NCBI RefSeq assembly: GCF_024437745.1
Contig: NZ_JANFNY010000025.1
Coordinates: 1 to 61,818 of the forward strand
From: Roseomonas sp. GC11
Lineage (GTDB): Bacteria; Pseudomonadota; Alphaproteobacteria; Acetobacterales; Acetobacteraceae
Direction of reading: 5' to 3'
Length of the DNA: 61,818 nt
The translations under genes and the position numbers were made by a program. Positions 8,012 through 16,723 of this stretch are shown one piece after another (position 1 is the stretch's first letter; each line of letters starts with the position of its first letter). The notes beneath the pieces were generated by a model. It had not been told where the DNA came from, made no database searches, and saw only the letters and a list, made by a program, of their open reading frames with translations.

Positions 8012-8560
8012 CTACCCTCGCAGCGCCGCGAGCAGCCGCGCCGCGCCTTCCTCGGCCGTGCTGTCATTGGCTACCTCCACCACATCCAGCCCCTCCGGCA
8101 GTGGCGCCTCCCGGCTGAGGCGGAGCGCGATCTCCGCCACGCTCTCCCGCCCGCGCGCGGCGAGGCGGGCCGCCAGCACCTCACGCGGGGCTGTCACCAG
8201 CAGCACACGCAACGGGTAGCGCGCCGCCGCCTCGGCCAGCACGGCGCGGGAGAGATTGGCCACCACGACGCGCCCCGCCGCCAGATCCGCCTCGATGCCG
8301 CGCGGAATGCCGTAATGCAGCCCATGCGCCGGCCAGTGCAGGGCGAAGGCGCCCGACTCGCGCGCGGCGGCGAATTCGGCCTCGGTCATCGGGATGTGCT
8401 CCTCGATACCGGGGTGGAGGTTGGTCTCGGCGGGGCGGGTGATCACGCGCCGGGCGAAGACGAAGCGCGCATCCCCGGCCAGGGCCGCGCGCGCCGCGCC
8501 CATCAGCGTGTCCTTGCCGGCGCCCGAGGCGCCCACCACCGTCACCAGCCTGCCGGCCAT
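8012..8560 (-). CDS. phnN: Ribose 1,5-bisphosphate phosphokinase PhnN
   Basis: PhnN converts ribose 1,5-bisphosphate to PRPP, the final salvage step of the C-P lyase pathway. The 182-residue protein has a P-loop GASGAGKDT (residues 10-18) and the guanylate-kinase-like FARRVITRPAE and HWPAHGLHYGIP segments typical of PhnN. Unusually it is not the tail of the phn operon. It lies on the opposite strand, convergent with it and divergent from the next gene, so it must have its own promoter in 8561-8643. Confidence 0.92.
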   Translation of the reverse strand: MAGRLVTVVGASGAGKDTLMGAARAALAGDARFVFARRVITRPAETNLHPGIEEHIPMTEAEFAAARESGAFALHWPAHGLHYGIPRGIEADLAAGRVVVANLSRAVLAEAAARYPLRVLLVTAPREVLAARLAARGRESVAEIALRLSREAPLPEGLDVVEVANDSTAEEGAARLLAALRG

Positions 8561-8643
8561 GCGCGGATTCCTCTCCCGGTTGACCCGCGCCTTTTCGGCG
8601 CGCAGAGACCCGGCGGCAAGTCGCCCCGCCCAGGAGCCATGGA

Positions 8644-10428
8644 ATGTTCACAACCCGCCCGGAGATCGCCGCCACCTTTGGCGCCGTCGGCAGCACCCAC
8701 TGGATCGCCAGCCAGGTTGGCATGGCCGTGCTGGAGCGCGGCGGCAATGCCTTCGACGCCGCCGCCGCCGCCGGCTTCACCCTGCAGGTGGCCGAGCCGC
8801 ACCTGAACGGCCCGCTGGGCGATTGCCCCATCATCATCCACGACGCGAAGGCGGGGCGGCAGCATGTCATCTGCGGCCAGGGCCCGGCCCCGGCCGGACT
8901 GAGCGTGGCCAAGGTGAAGGGGGAGCTGGGGCTGGACCTGATCCCGGGCACCGGCCTGCTGGCCGCCATGGTCCCCGGCGCCTTCGACGCCTGGGCCACC
9001 ATGCTGCGCGACTGGGGCACATGGACCCTGGCCGAGGTGCTGGACTTCGCCATCGGCTACGCCAACCGCGGCATCCACTCCGTGCCGCGCATCGCGGCGA
9101 CGGTGGAGAGCGTCCGCCCGCTGTTTGAACAGGCCTGGCCGACCTCCGCCGCGCTGTGGCTGCGCGATGGCGGGCCGCGCGCGGGCAAGCTCTGGGCCAA
9201 CCCCGCCCTGGCCGCCACCTATGCCCGCGTGGTGCGCGAGGCGGAGGCCGCCGGCGGGGACCGCGTGGCGCAGATCGATGCCGCCCGCCGCGCCTGGTAT
9301 GAGGGCTTCGTGGCCGAGGCGGTGGACCGCTTCTGCCGCGGGAACGCGATGCTGGATGCCTCCGGCCGCGCCCATCACGGCGTGCTGACGGGGCAGGACA
9401 TGGCGCGCTGGCGCGCCCCGGTGGAGGCACCGCTGGCCTATGAGTATCGCGGCACCACCATCCTGAAATGCGGCCCCTGGAGCCAGGGCCCGGCCATGCT
9501 GCAGACCCTGGCCCTGCTGGCGGGCTTCGACCTCGCCGCCATGGACCCGCTGGGCGCCGATTTTGTCCACCATGTGGTGGAGGCCATGAAGCTCGCCTTC
9601 GCCGACCGCGAGGCCTTCTATGGCGACCCGGATTTCAGCGATGTGCCGATGGAGACCCTGCTCTCCGAGGCCTATAATGCCGAGCGCCGCGGGCTGATCG
9701 GGGCCGAGGCCTCGCTGGCGCTGCGCCCGGGCAGCATCCCCGGCCATGCCGGCTGGGTGGACCACGCGGCGGAAGGGCGCCTGGCCCTGCTCGGCGCCGC
9801 CGCCGGTGCGGGGGAGCCGACGGTCTCGCGCCTCGGCGTCTCGGGGGCCGATACCTGCCATGTCGATGTGATCGACCGCTGGGGCAACATGGTCTCCGCC
9901 ACGCCCTCGGGCGGCTGGCTGCAATCCTCGCCGGCCATTCCGGAGCTGGGCTTCTGCCTCGGCACGCGCGGGCAGATGTTCTGGCTGGAGGAAAGCCTGC
10001 CCAACGGGCTGCGGCCGGGCAAGCGGCCGCGCACCACCCTCTCGCCCGGCATGGCGCTGCGCGAGGGCAAGCCCTGGATGGCCTTCGGCACCCCGGGCGG
10101 TGAGCAGCAGGACCAGTGGCAGCCCATCATGCTGCTGCGCATGCTGAACCACGGGCTGAACATCCAGCAGGCGATCGACGCCCCCGCCTTCCATACCGAG
10201 CACTGGCCCTCCAGCTTCTGGCCGCGCGTCGCCCGGCCGGGGAAGGTCGTGCTGGAGGGGCGCTATGGGGCGGAGGTGCTCGCCGCGCTCCAGGCGCGCG
10301 GGCATCAGGCCGAGATGGGCGGGGACTGGTCGGAAGGGCGGCTCTCCGCCGTGCGGCAGGAAGCCGATGGGCAGATCTTCGCCGGGGCCAATCCACGCGG
10401 CATGCAGGGCTATGCGGTGGGGCGGTAA
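8644..10428 (+). CDS. Gamma-glutamyltransferase family protein (Ntn hydrolase)
   Basis: This 594-residue protein covers the whole GGT family fold: N-terminal GGNAFDAAAAAGFTLQVAEPH, then the autocleavage/nucleophile region GADTCHVDVIDRWGNMVS, with T404 as the expected N-terminal nucleophile after self-cleavage. The usual pair is TTH; here it is TCH. The C-terminal GTPGGEQQDQWQ loop is kept. There is no signal peptide, so it is probably cytoplasmic. Many such proteins act on gamma-glutamyl or acyl-amide compounds other than glutathione, so the substrate is not assigned. An AGGAG ribosome site lies just upstream of ATG 8644. Confidence 0.85.
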   Translation: MFTTRPEIAATFGAVGSTHWIASQVGMAVLERGGNAFDAAAAAGFTLQVAEPHLNGPLGDCPIIIHDAKAGRQHVICGQGPAPAGLSVAKVKGELGLDLIPGTGLLAAMVPGAFDAWATMLRDWGTWTLAEVLDFAIGYANRGIHSVPRIAATVESVRPLFEQAWPTSAALWLRDGGPRAGKLWANPALAATYARVVREAEAAGGDRVAQIDAARRAWYEGFVAEAVDRFCRGNAMLDASGRAHHGVLTGQDMARWRAPVEAPLAYEYRGTTILKCGPWSQGPAMLQTLALLAGFDLAAMDPLGADFVHHVVEAMKLAFADREAFYGDPDFSDVPMETLLSEAYNAERRGLIGAEASLALRPGSIPGHAGWVDHAAEGRLALLGAAAGAGEPTVSRLGVSGADTCHVDVIDRWGNMVSATPSGGWLQSSPAIPELGFCLGTRGQMFWLEESLPNGLRPGKRPRTTLSPGMALREGKPWMAFGTPGGEQQDQWQPIMLLRMLNHGLNIQQAIDAPAFHTEHWPSSFWPRVARPGKVVLEGRYGAEVLAALQARGHQAEMGGDWSEGRLSAVRQEADGQIFAGANPRGMQGYAVGR

Positions 10429-10443
10429 GGGGCTGAAAGAAAT

Positions 10444-10512
10444 CTTCTTTTTCTGAAGAAAAAGAAGCAAAAAGACTTTGTCCGCTGGCGCCCTGCTTCC
10501 CGGTGGGGCGCC
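10444..10512. terminator. Composite convergent-terminator element, copy B (half element)
   Basis: The hairpin CTTCTTTTTC/GAAAAAGAAG (10444-10467) is followed by CAAAAAGACTTTG and a GC stem GGCGCCC/GGGCGCC (10487-10512). The second T-rich arm is missing, so this is a shortened copy. It separates the convergent gamma-glutamyltransferase gene and the AI-2E-type permease gene. Confidence 0.75.
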
Positions 10513-10530
10513 CAAATGGGATGCCAGGAA

Positions 10531-11604
10531 TCAGCGCAGGGTCTGGCCCTCCTCCTCCGCCCAGTCGCGCAGCAGGGTGAAGCCCACCGCCAGCAGCACC
10601 GGCCCCAGGAACAGGCCCAGGAAGCCAAAGGCGAAGACCCCGCCCAAGGCGCCCAGGATGGTCAGCAGCAGGGGCAGGTCCGCGCCGCGGCTGATCAGCC
10701 AGGGGCGGATCACATTGTCCACGCTGCTGATGCCGCCCGCGCCATAGATCAGCAGGAAAATACCCCAGCCCGTGGAGTCCTGGCTGAACAGCCAGAGCGA
10801 GGCCGGCAGCCAGACCAGCGGCGCCCCCACCGGCAGCACCGAGATGATGCCGGCCACCACCCCGAGCAGCACCGGCTGCGGCACGCCGGAAATCCACAGG
10901 CCGAAGCCCGTCAGCACGCCCTGCGCCACGGCGGTGCCCAGGAGGCCATAGACCACGCCCGTGGTCACATTGCCGGTGAGCTGCACCAGCCGCCGCGCCT
11001 GAGCCCCGGCGATGCGCACCACCAGCGCCTCCAGCCCCGCCGCCAGGCGCGGGCCGTCGCGGTAGAAGAAGAAGGAGAGCAGGATGGCCAGCACCAGCTC
11101 CGCAATGCCCGACAGCACCGCCAGCAACACCCCCAGCGCCTGCTGCGCGATCATCCCGGCATAGGGCTGGAGCAGCTCCGTCACCGGAGAGAAGTCGAAT
11201 TGCAGGGCAGCCCAGCGCTCACGCAGGAACTCGCCCACCCAGGGAATCCGCGCCAGCCGGTCCCCCAGCCCGGGCAGGCCGGAGGAGATCAGCGTCTCCA
11301 CGCTGCGGCGCAGCCCTTCCACATCCTCGGCGCGGATCGGCGTGGCGAAGAGCAGCGGCAGGCCGATCAGCAGCATCTCCAGCGTCACCATGAGCAGCGC
11401 CGCCCAGGTGGGGGAAAGGCGCAGCCGGTCGCGCAGGGCGCGGTAGGCGGGCCAGGTGCAGAAGGCCAGGATCGCCGCCCAGAGCAGGGCGGAGAGAAAA
11501 GGCCGCAGCACCATCAGGCAGCCGGCCAGCAAGGCCGCGAGAGCCGCAAGGCCCAGCAGGCGGGCCGGGCGCAGCCCCTGGTCGGAGGGGGGAGAAGATT
11601 GCAT
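10531..11604 (-). CDS. AI-2E family transporter (PerM-like membrane permease)
   Basis: This 357-residue integral membrane protein has about eight hydrophobic segments. It opens with two close membrane spans (LLGLAALAALLAGCLMVL and SALLWAAILAFCTWPAY). A soluble stretch follows, and a C-terminal block carries VVYGLLGTAVAQGVLTGFG and GAPLVWLPASLWLF, the pattern of the AI-2E exporter/PerM superfamily. Substrate is unknown; members export AI-2, Na+ or other small molecules. The ATG at 11604 is chosen; the frame also has a GTG at 11649 that would add 15 polar residues. It stands alone, with no obvious operon partner. Confidence 0.82.
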   Translation of the reverse strand: MQSSPPSDQGLRPARLLGLAALAALLAGCLMVLRPFLSALLWAAILAFCTWPAYRALRDRLRLSPTWAALLMVTLEMLLIGLPLLFATPIRAEDVEGLRRSVETLISSGLPGLGDRLARIPWVGEFLRERWAALQFDFSPVTELLQPYAGMIAQQALGVLLAVLSGIAELVLAILLSFFFYRDGPRLAAGLEALVVRIAGAQARRLVQLTGNVTTGVVYGLLGTAVAQGVLTGFGLWISGVPQPVLLGVVAGIISVLPVGAPLVWLPASLWLFSQDSTGWGIFLLIYGAGGISSVDNVIRPWLISRGADLPLLLTILGALGGVFAFGFLGLFLGPVLLAVGFTLLRDWAEEEGQTLR

Positions 11605-11774
11605 CCCCCGACTGTGCCCGAGCCGGGGCCGCTCCGCCAGCACCGCCACCCCGGCCCCGCCTTGCTCCCCGGCGGGACGAGGACTTGTCGGACAACCCCT
11701 CTTGCGCTTCCCGGTCAGGCCTCTAGCGTGCCGGCAAGGGGGCGAGGCCCCCGCACGGAGGAAGGAAACCCGCC

Positions 11775-12653
11775 ATGGATATCGGCTTCATCGGCCTCGG
11801 CATCATGGGGCGCCCGATGGCGCTGCACCTGCAACAGGCGGGGCACCGGATCCTCGTGCCGGAGCGCGCCAGCCTGCCGCAGGAGGTGCGCGCCGTGGCC
11901 ACCGTGCTGCCCGATGCCGCCGCCATCGCCGCCACGGCCGAAGCCATCATCCTGATGGTGCCGGACACGCCGGATGTGGAGGCCGTCCTCTTCGGCCCGC
12001 GCGGCGTGGCGGCGGGCCTCGCCCCCGGCAAGCTGGTGATCGACATGAGCTCGATCAGCCCGACCGCCACCAAGGACTTCGCCGCCCGCATCAACGCCCT
12101 GGGCTGCGACTACCTCGACGCCCCCGTCTCCGGCGGCGAGGTGGGCGCGAAGCAGGCGACGCTGACCATCATGGTGGGCGGCCCGCAGGCGGCCTTCGAG
12201 CGGGCCCTGCCCCTCTTCCAGGCCATGGGCAAGAACATCACCCTGGTGGGCGAGGCCAATGGCGCGGGGCAGACCTGCAAGGTGGCCAACCAGATCGTCG
12301 TCGCCCTGACCATCGAGGCGGTGGGCGAGGCCCTGGTCTTCGCCAGCAAGGCGGGGGCGGACCCGGCCAAGGTGCGGCAGGCGCTGATGGGGGGGCTCGC
12401 CACCTCACGCATCCTTGAACTGCATGGGGAACGGATGATCACCCGCAGCTTCAACCCCGGATTCCGCATCGCCCTGCACCAGAAGGACCTCAACCTGGCC
12501 CTTCAATCAGCGCGCGAACTGGGGGTGTCGCTGCCGAACACCGCCGCGACGCAGCAATTGTTTTCCGCCTGTGTCGCGGCCGGTGGCGGGGGGTGGGATC
12601 ATTCCGGACTCGTACAAGCCCTGGAAGCGATGGCCGCCCACCGCGTTGCCTGA
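11775..12653 (+). CDS. glxR: 2-hydroxy-3-oxopropionate (tartronate semialdehyde) reductase
   Basis: This 292-residue beta-hydroxyacid dehydrogenase starts MDIGFIGLGIMGRPMALHL, with the NAD(P) Rossmann motif GLGIMG. It has the substrate motif DAPVSGGEVGAKQATLTIMVGG and the catalytic lysine K169 in GAGQTCKVANQI. DMSSISPTATKDFA is typical of tartronate semialdehyde reductases. It reduces tartronate semialdehyde to glycerate in glyoxylate/glycerate metabolism. An AAGGAAG ribosome site precedes ATG 11775. It is monocistronic here, followed by an AT-richer gap and a regulator. The closest alternative is 3-hydroxyisobutyrate dehydrogenase, which the motif details favour less. Confidence 0.87.
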   Translation: MDIGFIGLGIMGRPMALHLQQAGHRILVPERASLPQEVRAVATVLPDAAAIAATAEAIILMVPDTPDVEAVLFGPRGVAAGLAPGKLVIDMSSISPTATKDFAARINALGCDYLDAPVSGGEVGAKQATLTIMVGGPQAAFERALPLFQAMGKNITLVGEANGAGQTCKVANQIVVALTIEAVGEALVFASKAGADPAKVRQALMGGLATSRILELHGERMITRSFNPGFRIALHQKDLNLALQSARELGVSLPNTAATQQLFSACVAAGGGGWDHSGLVQALEAMAAHRVA

Positions 12654-12836
12654 TACGCACCGGCATGACAAAGAGACAAAGCGGCGGTCTCCGCGCACCA
12701 GGAGATCGTATTTGCACTGCAACCAATTCTCCGATTGCTATTGCCCGCCGCTGACCGCATTTTCATGCATAAGCCACATGGGGCGAGATTCATTCCCCAT
12801 GCGGTCCTTCCTCGGTTGATATCGACAAGAGGTATC

Positions 12837-13715
12837 ATGCGTTTCGCCGATATCGGCCAGCAACTGCGGGCCTACCGTCTCGAGTCCGGTCTGCGCGCCG
12901 AGGAGATCGCGGCCCGGCTCGGTGTCTCTCGCGCCGCTCTCTACCGCTACGAGAAGGGCGAGGTCATCAAGCTCGACACCATCCGAAGGCTGGCCGAGCT
13001 GTTGAAGATCTCCCCCCTCTCCCTGCTGGGGATCGGCGTGGAGTATTTCTCCCGCCCGATCGCTTTCCAGGAGCGGTTGCGGCAGGTGGAGGAGCAGTCG
13101 GACCAGATCCTCCAGGTGGGTGGGGCCGTCTGCTACCAGACCTCCACGGAAGCCTTCGATGGCGCCCTGGCCGAGGCCTGGGCCGAGGCCGCGGATGCGG
13201 CGCCGGAGCGGGTGGCCGCCCGCGCCGCCGCCGACCAGGCCATGGGCCTGCTGACCGCGCGCAAGAAGCTGCACCAGTCCCGCCGGGCCAGCATCATCTC
13301 GATGCTCTCCGAGGCCTCGCTGCGCCGCTTCCTGACTGAGGGCGTGGCGGGCGGGCTGGCGGTGTCGGAGCGCACGCGCACACGCTGCCGCCTCGCCGCG
13401 CGGGCGGAGGCGGAGAGCATCGCCAGCCTGATGGAGAGCGTGCCGATCGGCCTGCAGATCGGCCTGCTGGCCGGTGAGCCGGCGGGCAATTTCCTGGTGC
13501 TGCGCGGGCGGGAGCGGGCGCATGTCTGCACCTCTCCCTTCCCGCCCGACCTGACGGCCAGCGCCGCCGTGGGCGTCGGCACCATCACCGCCGCCGATGA
13601 AGCGGTGACGGTGCATCAGCGCGTCGCCGAGACGGCATGGCGCCAAGCCCTCAAGGGCCCCGCCGCCGCCGCCCGGGTGCGCGACCTGATCCGCGAAGTC
13701 GGCCCCAGGCAGTAA
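12837..13715 (+). CDS. XRE-family (HTH_3) transcriptional regulator
   Basis: This 292-residue protein has an N-terminal Cro/C1-type helix-turn-helix (residues 6-60; RAEEIAARLGVSRAALYRYEKGE). A large C-terminal region rich in Ala and Glu matches no domain I can name. The ATG at 12837 follows GAGG and is preferred over upstream in-frame codons. The 183 bp upstream are notably AT-richer than the surroundings. They include an imperfect inverted repeat TGATATC/GGTATCA at 12817-12837 that overlaps the start codon and could be an autoregulatory site. Target genes are unknown; glxR lies just upstream on the same strand. Confidence 0.8.
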   Translation: MRFADIGQQLRAYRLESGLRAEEIAARLGVSRAALYRYEKGEVIKLDTIRRLAELLKISPLSLLGIGVEYFSRPIAFQERLRQVEEQSDQILQVGGAVCYQTSTEAFDGALAEAWAEAADAAPERVAARAAADQAMGLLTARKKLHQSRRASIISMLSEASLRRFLTEGVAGGLAVSERTRTRCRLAARAEAESIASLMESVPIGLQIGLLAGEPAGNFLVLRGRERAHVCTSPFPPDLTASAAVGVGTITAADEAVTVHQRVAETAWRQALKGPAAAARVRDLIREVGPRQ

Positions 13716-13727
13716 TTTTTCCCGTCC

Positions 13728-13803
13728 AGCGTCCCGCCTCACTCCAGAGCCGGGACGCTAAACGGAAAAAAGTTTTTTGGTTCTTTTTTCCAAAAAAAGA
13801 ACC
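13728..13803. terminator. Composite convergent-terminator element, copy C
   Basis: The GC stem AGCGTCCCG/CGGGACGCT (13728-13759) is followed by AAACGGAAAAAAGTTTTTT and the hairpin GGTTCTTTTTT/AAAAAAGAACC (13779-13803). It lies 12 bp after the XRE regulator stop and 6 bp before the stop of the convergent acyltransferase gene. Confidence 0.8.
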
Positions 13804-13809
13804 TCTTCC

Positions 13810-16485
13810 CTACAAATCCAGCTTCGCTTCCATCACGTCCTCATCCTCCGCCGAGCGGGTGAGGGCGAAGCCGAGCGCGCGGACGAAGCCGAGCATGGGC
13901 TTGTTGTCGGCCAGCACCTGCCCGACGACGCGTTCCAGCCCCTGGGCGCGGCCCCATTCGAAAAGCCGTTCCATGAGGTGGCGGGCCAGCCCCTGCCCCT
14001 TCCAGCCCGGCAGGGTGACGACGGCGAATTCACCCTGCCCCCCGCCCGGCTCGCGGATCAGCCGGGCCACGCCCACGGTGCGGGGTTGCCCTTCCGGCGG
14101 CTCCTCGACGGCGACGAAGGCCATTTCCCGGTCATAGTCGATCTGCGTCATGCGGGCGATCTGCGCCGGCGGCAGTTCCTTGAGCTGGCTGAAGAAGCGC
14201 CAGCGCACATCCTCCGGCGCCAGGCCGCGGAAGGCCTCGGCATGGGCGGCGGCGTCCTCGGGGCGGATGGGGCGGACCAGCAGGCGCCGGCCGTCGCGCG
14301 CCTGCCAGGGGCGTGCCAGCTCCGCCGGATAGGGTGGCACCGCCAGGGCGGAGGCCTCACCCGGTGGCCGCAGCTCGCCCGAGGCGTCGAGTGCCACCAC
14401 CCCCCGCTCATCGGCCAGCAGGGGGTTGATGATCAGCCCCTCGATCTCGGGGAAATCCACCGCGATCTGGGACAGGCGCACCACCGCATCCGCCACCAGG
14501 GCGAGATCGACGCGGGCATGGTCGCGGAAGCCCTCGAGCAGCCGCACGCTGCGCGTCCGCCGCAGCAGGGCGAGCGCCAGGGTGCGGTTGAGCGGCGGCA
14601 GGTCGAAGGCCACATCCGGCTCAAAATCGGAGGCGGTGCCGCCCCGGCCATAGCCGATCCAGGGGCCAAACATCGGGTCATCCCCCAGGCGCAGGCGCAG
14701 CTCATGGCCGCGCAGCGCGCCGCCGCCGGCCTGGCGCTGCACCAGGAAGCCGTGGATGCGCGCCTCCGGCCGCTGTGCCCGCACCTGGCCCAGCATGGCC
14801 TGCGCCGCCATGCGCAGCGAGGCCACGTCCTTCAGCCCCAGCACCACGCCGCCCACCTCCGTCTTGCGCGGCAGGTCGGGGCTCAGCACCTTCAGCACCA
14901 CGGGGAAGCCCATGCGCATGGCGGCGGAGACGGCACCATCCACATCCGCCACGGCATGGCCGGGCACAACGGGCTGGCCATAGGCTTCCAGGATCTCCAG
15001 CGCCTCGGCCTCGGTGAAGCCGAGGCGGCCCTCGGCGCGCATGCGGCCGATAAGCGCGCGGACACGGGCACGGTCCGGCGCCAGTTCCAGCACCTCACGC
15101 GGGGGCAGCTCGGCGGCGGCGGCGCGGTTGCGGCGGTCCATCGCCAGATGCAGCGCGCCGCGCACGGCGGCCTCCGGCGTGTCGAAGACGGCGAGGCCCG
15201 CCGCCGCCAGCCGCCGCCGCGCCGGGGCATCGGCCCGCCCCAGCCAGCCCACCAGCACCGGCGCGCCACGCGTTGCCTTGGCGGCGGCGGTCAGGGCCGT
15301 GGCGGCGATCTCGCCATCGCCTTCCGCCGTCGGGCCGTGCACGGCGACGACCGAATCGACCTCCGGCAGGGCGGCGAGCAGGCTGGCGGCCTCGGCCAGC
15401 CGGTGGCCCTCCCCGGGCGGCAGCAGCAGCGGGTTGCCCGGAACCCCACCCGCCTGGGTGCCGGCCTGGGTGCCAGCCTGGGGCAGGGCGAGGCGTAGCG
15501 CCTCCCGCGCCGGCTCGCCCCATTGCGCCAGCCGGGCGCCGCCCTGCAGCACGGCATCCACCGCCAGCAGCGCCGGCCCCTGGCCATTGGCGACGATCGC
15601 CACGCGGTCCCCGGCCAGGGCGTCGCTGCCGCCACGCTGGGCGGGGCGCAGGCGGGCCAGCGTCTCGGCCGCCGCCAGCAGATCCTCGAGCCCGCTGACG
15701 CGCAGCACGCCGGCGCGGCGCAGCGCCGCCTCCATCACCGCATCGGCGATGCCGGAGGCGTCGATCTGCCGCCCGCCGGGGCGCAGCGCCACCACGGGCC
15801 GGGTGCGCGCCGTGGCACGCGCGGCCGAGATGAACATGCGCCGGTTCTTGATGCGCCGGATATCCAGCAGCACCGCCCCCGCCGCCGGATCGCGCGCCAG
15901 CCAGTCGAGCGAGACGGCGAAGCCCAGCCCGTGATTGGTGCCAATGCCGATGATATGGCTGAAGCCGAGTTCCTCCCCGGCCGCCCAGTCGATGATGGCG
16001 CGCGCCACGGCGCCGGACTGGCAGAGCAGCGCCAGCCGCCCCGGCTTCGGCGCCAGATGGGAGAGGCTGGCATTCAGCCCCAGCGCCGGCAGGCAGAGGC
16101 CAAAACTGTGCGCGCCCAGCGCCCGCACCCCGGTGCGCTCGCACATCCCCGCGAGATCGGGGGCGGCCACGGGCAGGATGGCGGCGAAGCAGCCGCGCGC
16201 CGCCAGGGCCTGCATCGCCGCTTCCTGCGCCGGGGGGGGCAGGCAGAGCACCGCGAGATCCGGCGCTGCCGGCAGGCTGGCGATATCCGGCGCCTCCTCC
16301 AGCCCCGCCGCCGCCATGCCGACCACGCAGAGCGCCCCCTTGAACCCGCCCGCGGCGAGGTTGCGCGCCAGGATGGCCGATTCCGGCAGGGCGGGGTCGG
16401 CCAGCAGCACGACGGAGCGCGGCCGGAAGAGGGCGGTCTCGTGAAAGCCGGGCTGGCGGCGCGGCAGGGCGAGCGGGAGCTTCAT
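13810..16485 (-). CDS. ADP-forming acyl-CoA synthetase-like protein fused to a GNAT acetyltransferase (Pat-like)
   Basis: This protein of 891 residues from ATG 16485 has four parts: a CoA-binding Rossmann domain (about 10-140), a succinyl-CoA-ligase-like flavodoxin domain (LCQSGAVARAIIDWAAG, GIGTNHG, about 150-450), an ATP-grasp domain (about 490-690) and a C-terminal GNAT domain (about 720-890). The GNAT part has the acetyl-CoA loop typical of the fold near LPGWKGQGLARHLMERL. This order is that of bacterial protein lysine acetyltransferases of the Pat/PatZ type, which acetylate enzymes such as acetyl-CoA synthetase. The frame continues upstream to 16938, but that part overlaps the tkt promoter and first codons. 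A 12-bp triplicated stretch (15452-15487) encodes Ala-Gly-Thr-Gln repeats in a linker. Confidence 0.87.
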   Translation of the reverse strand: MKLPLALPRRQPGFHETALFRPRSVVLLADPALPESAILARNLAAGGFKGALCVVGMAAAGLEEAPDIASLPAAPDLAVLCLPPPAQEAAMQALAARGCFAAILPVAAPDLAGMCERTGVRALGAHSFGLCLPALGLNASLSHLAPKPGRLALLCQSGAVARAIIDWAAGEELGFSHIIGIGTNHGLGFAVSLDWLARDPAAGAVLLDIRRIKNRRMFISAARATARTRPVVALRPGGRQIDASGIADAVMEAALRRAGVLRVSGLEDLLAAAETLARLRPAQRGGSDALAGDRVAIVANGQGPALLAVDAVLQGGARLAQWGEPAREALRLALPQAGTQAGTQAGGVPGNPLLLPPGEGHRLAEAASLLAALPEVDSVVAVHGPTAEGDGEIAATALTAAAKATRGAPVLVGWLGRADAPARRRLAAAGLAVFDTPEAAVRGALHLAMDRRNRAAAAELPPREVLELAPDRARVRALIGRMRAEGRLGFTEAEALEILEAYGQPVVPGHAVADVDGAVSAAMRMGFPVVLKVLSPDLPRKTEVGGVVLGLKDVASLRMAAQAMLGQVRAQRPEARIHGFLVQRQAGGGALRGHELRLRLGDDPMFGPWIGYGRGGTASDFEPDVAFDLPPLNRTLALALLRRTRSVRLLEGFRDHARVDLALVADAVVRLSQIAVDFPEIEGLIINPLLADERGVVALDASGELRPPGEASALAVPPYPAELARPWQARDGRRLLVRPIRPEDAAAHAEAFRGLAPEDVRWRFFSQLKELPPAQIARMTQIDYDREMAFVAVEEPPEGQPRTVGVARLIREPGGGQGEFAVVTLPGWKGQGLARHLMERLFEWGRAQGLERVVGQVLADNKPMLGFVRALGFALTRSAEDEDVMEAKLDL

Positions 16486-16666
16486 GGGGCGGCAGGATTG
16501 ACCCGCGGCGCGCCGCGCCGCAACAAAAGCCTGCGACAGAAGCGCCAGCGGAGCGGGACAGGGGTTGCCGCGGCCGGGCAAGCAGGCTGGCATGTCCGGC
16601 GCCGTCAGGCTATGGGCTGCGCAGATTCGCCGGGAGGGGCCGCCCAGGAGGTCAGGCCCGGCCGGG

Positions 16667-16695
16667 TTGCCGCCCACAGACCGCAGCTTTATAGC
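16667..16695 (+). promoter_or_regulatory. Probable tkt promoter
   Basis: TTGCCG (16667-16672) and TATAGC (16690-16695) are separated by 17 bp, a good sigma-70-like spacing. Transcription would start near 16702, giving a leader of about 20 nt with GAGAGG at 16709-16714. That fits the TTG start of tkt at 16724 and excludes longer versions of the protein. Confidence 0.5.
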
Positions 16696-16723
16696 CGTCC
16701 CGACGCCTGAGAGGTCCTTCGCC

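Noticed and set aside
8542-10515. A 657-codon open frame antisense to the gamma-glutamyltransferase gene
   Set aside because: Its translation is rich in Gly, His, Arg and Gln without domain motifs, as expected from the complement of high-GC coding DNA, while the opposite strand encodes a clear family protein.
13777-15498. A 573-codon open frame antisense to the acyl-CoA synthetase/GNAT gene
   Set aside because: Low-complexity His/Gln/Arg-rich translation and complete overlap with a well-supported gene.
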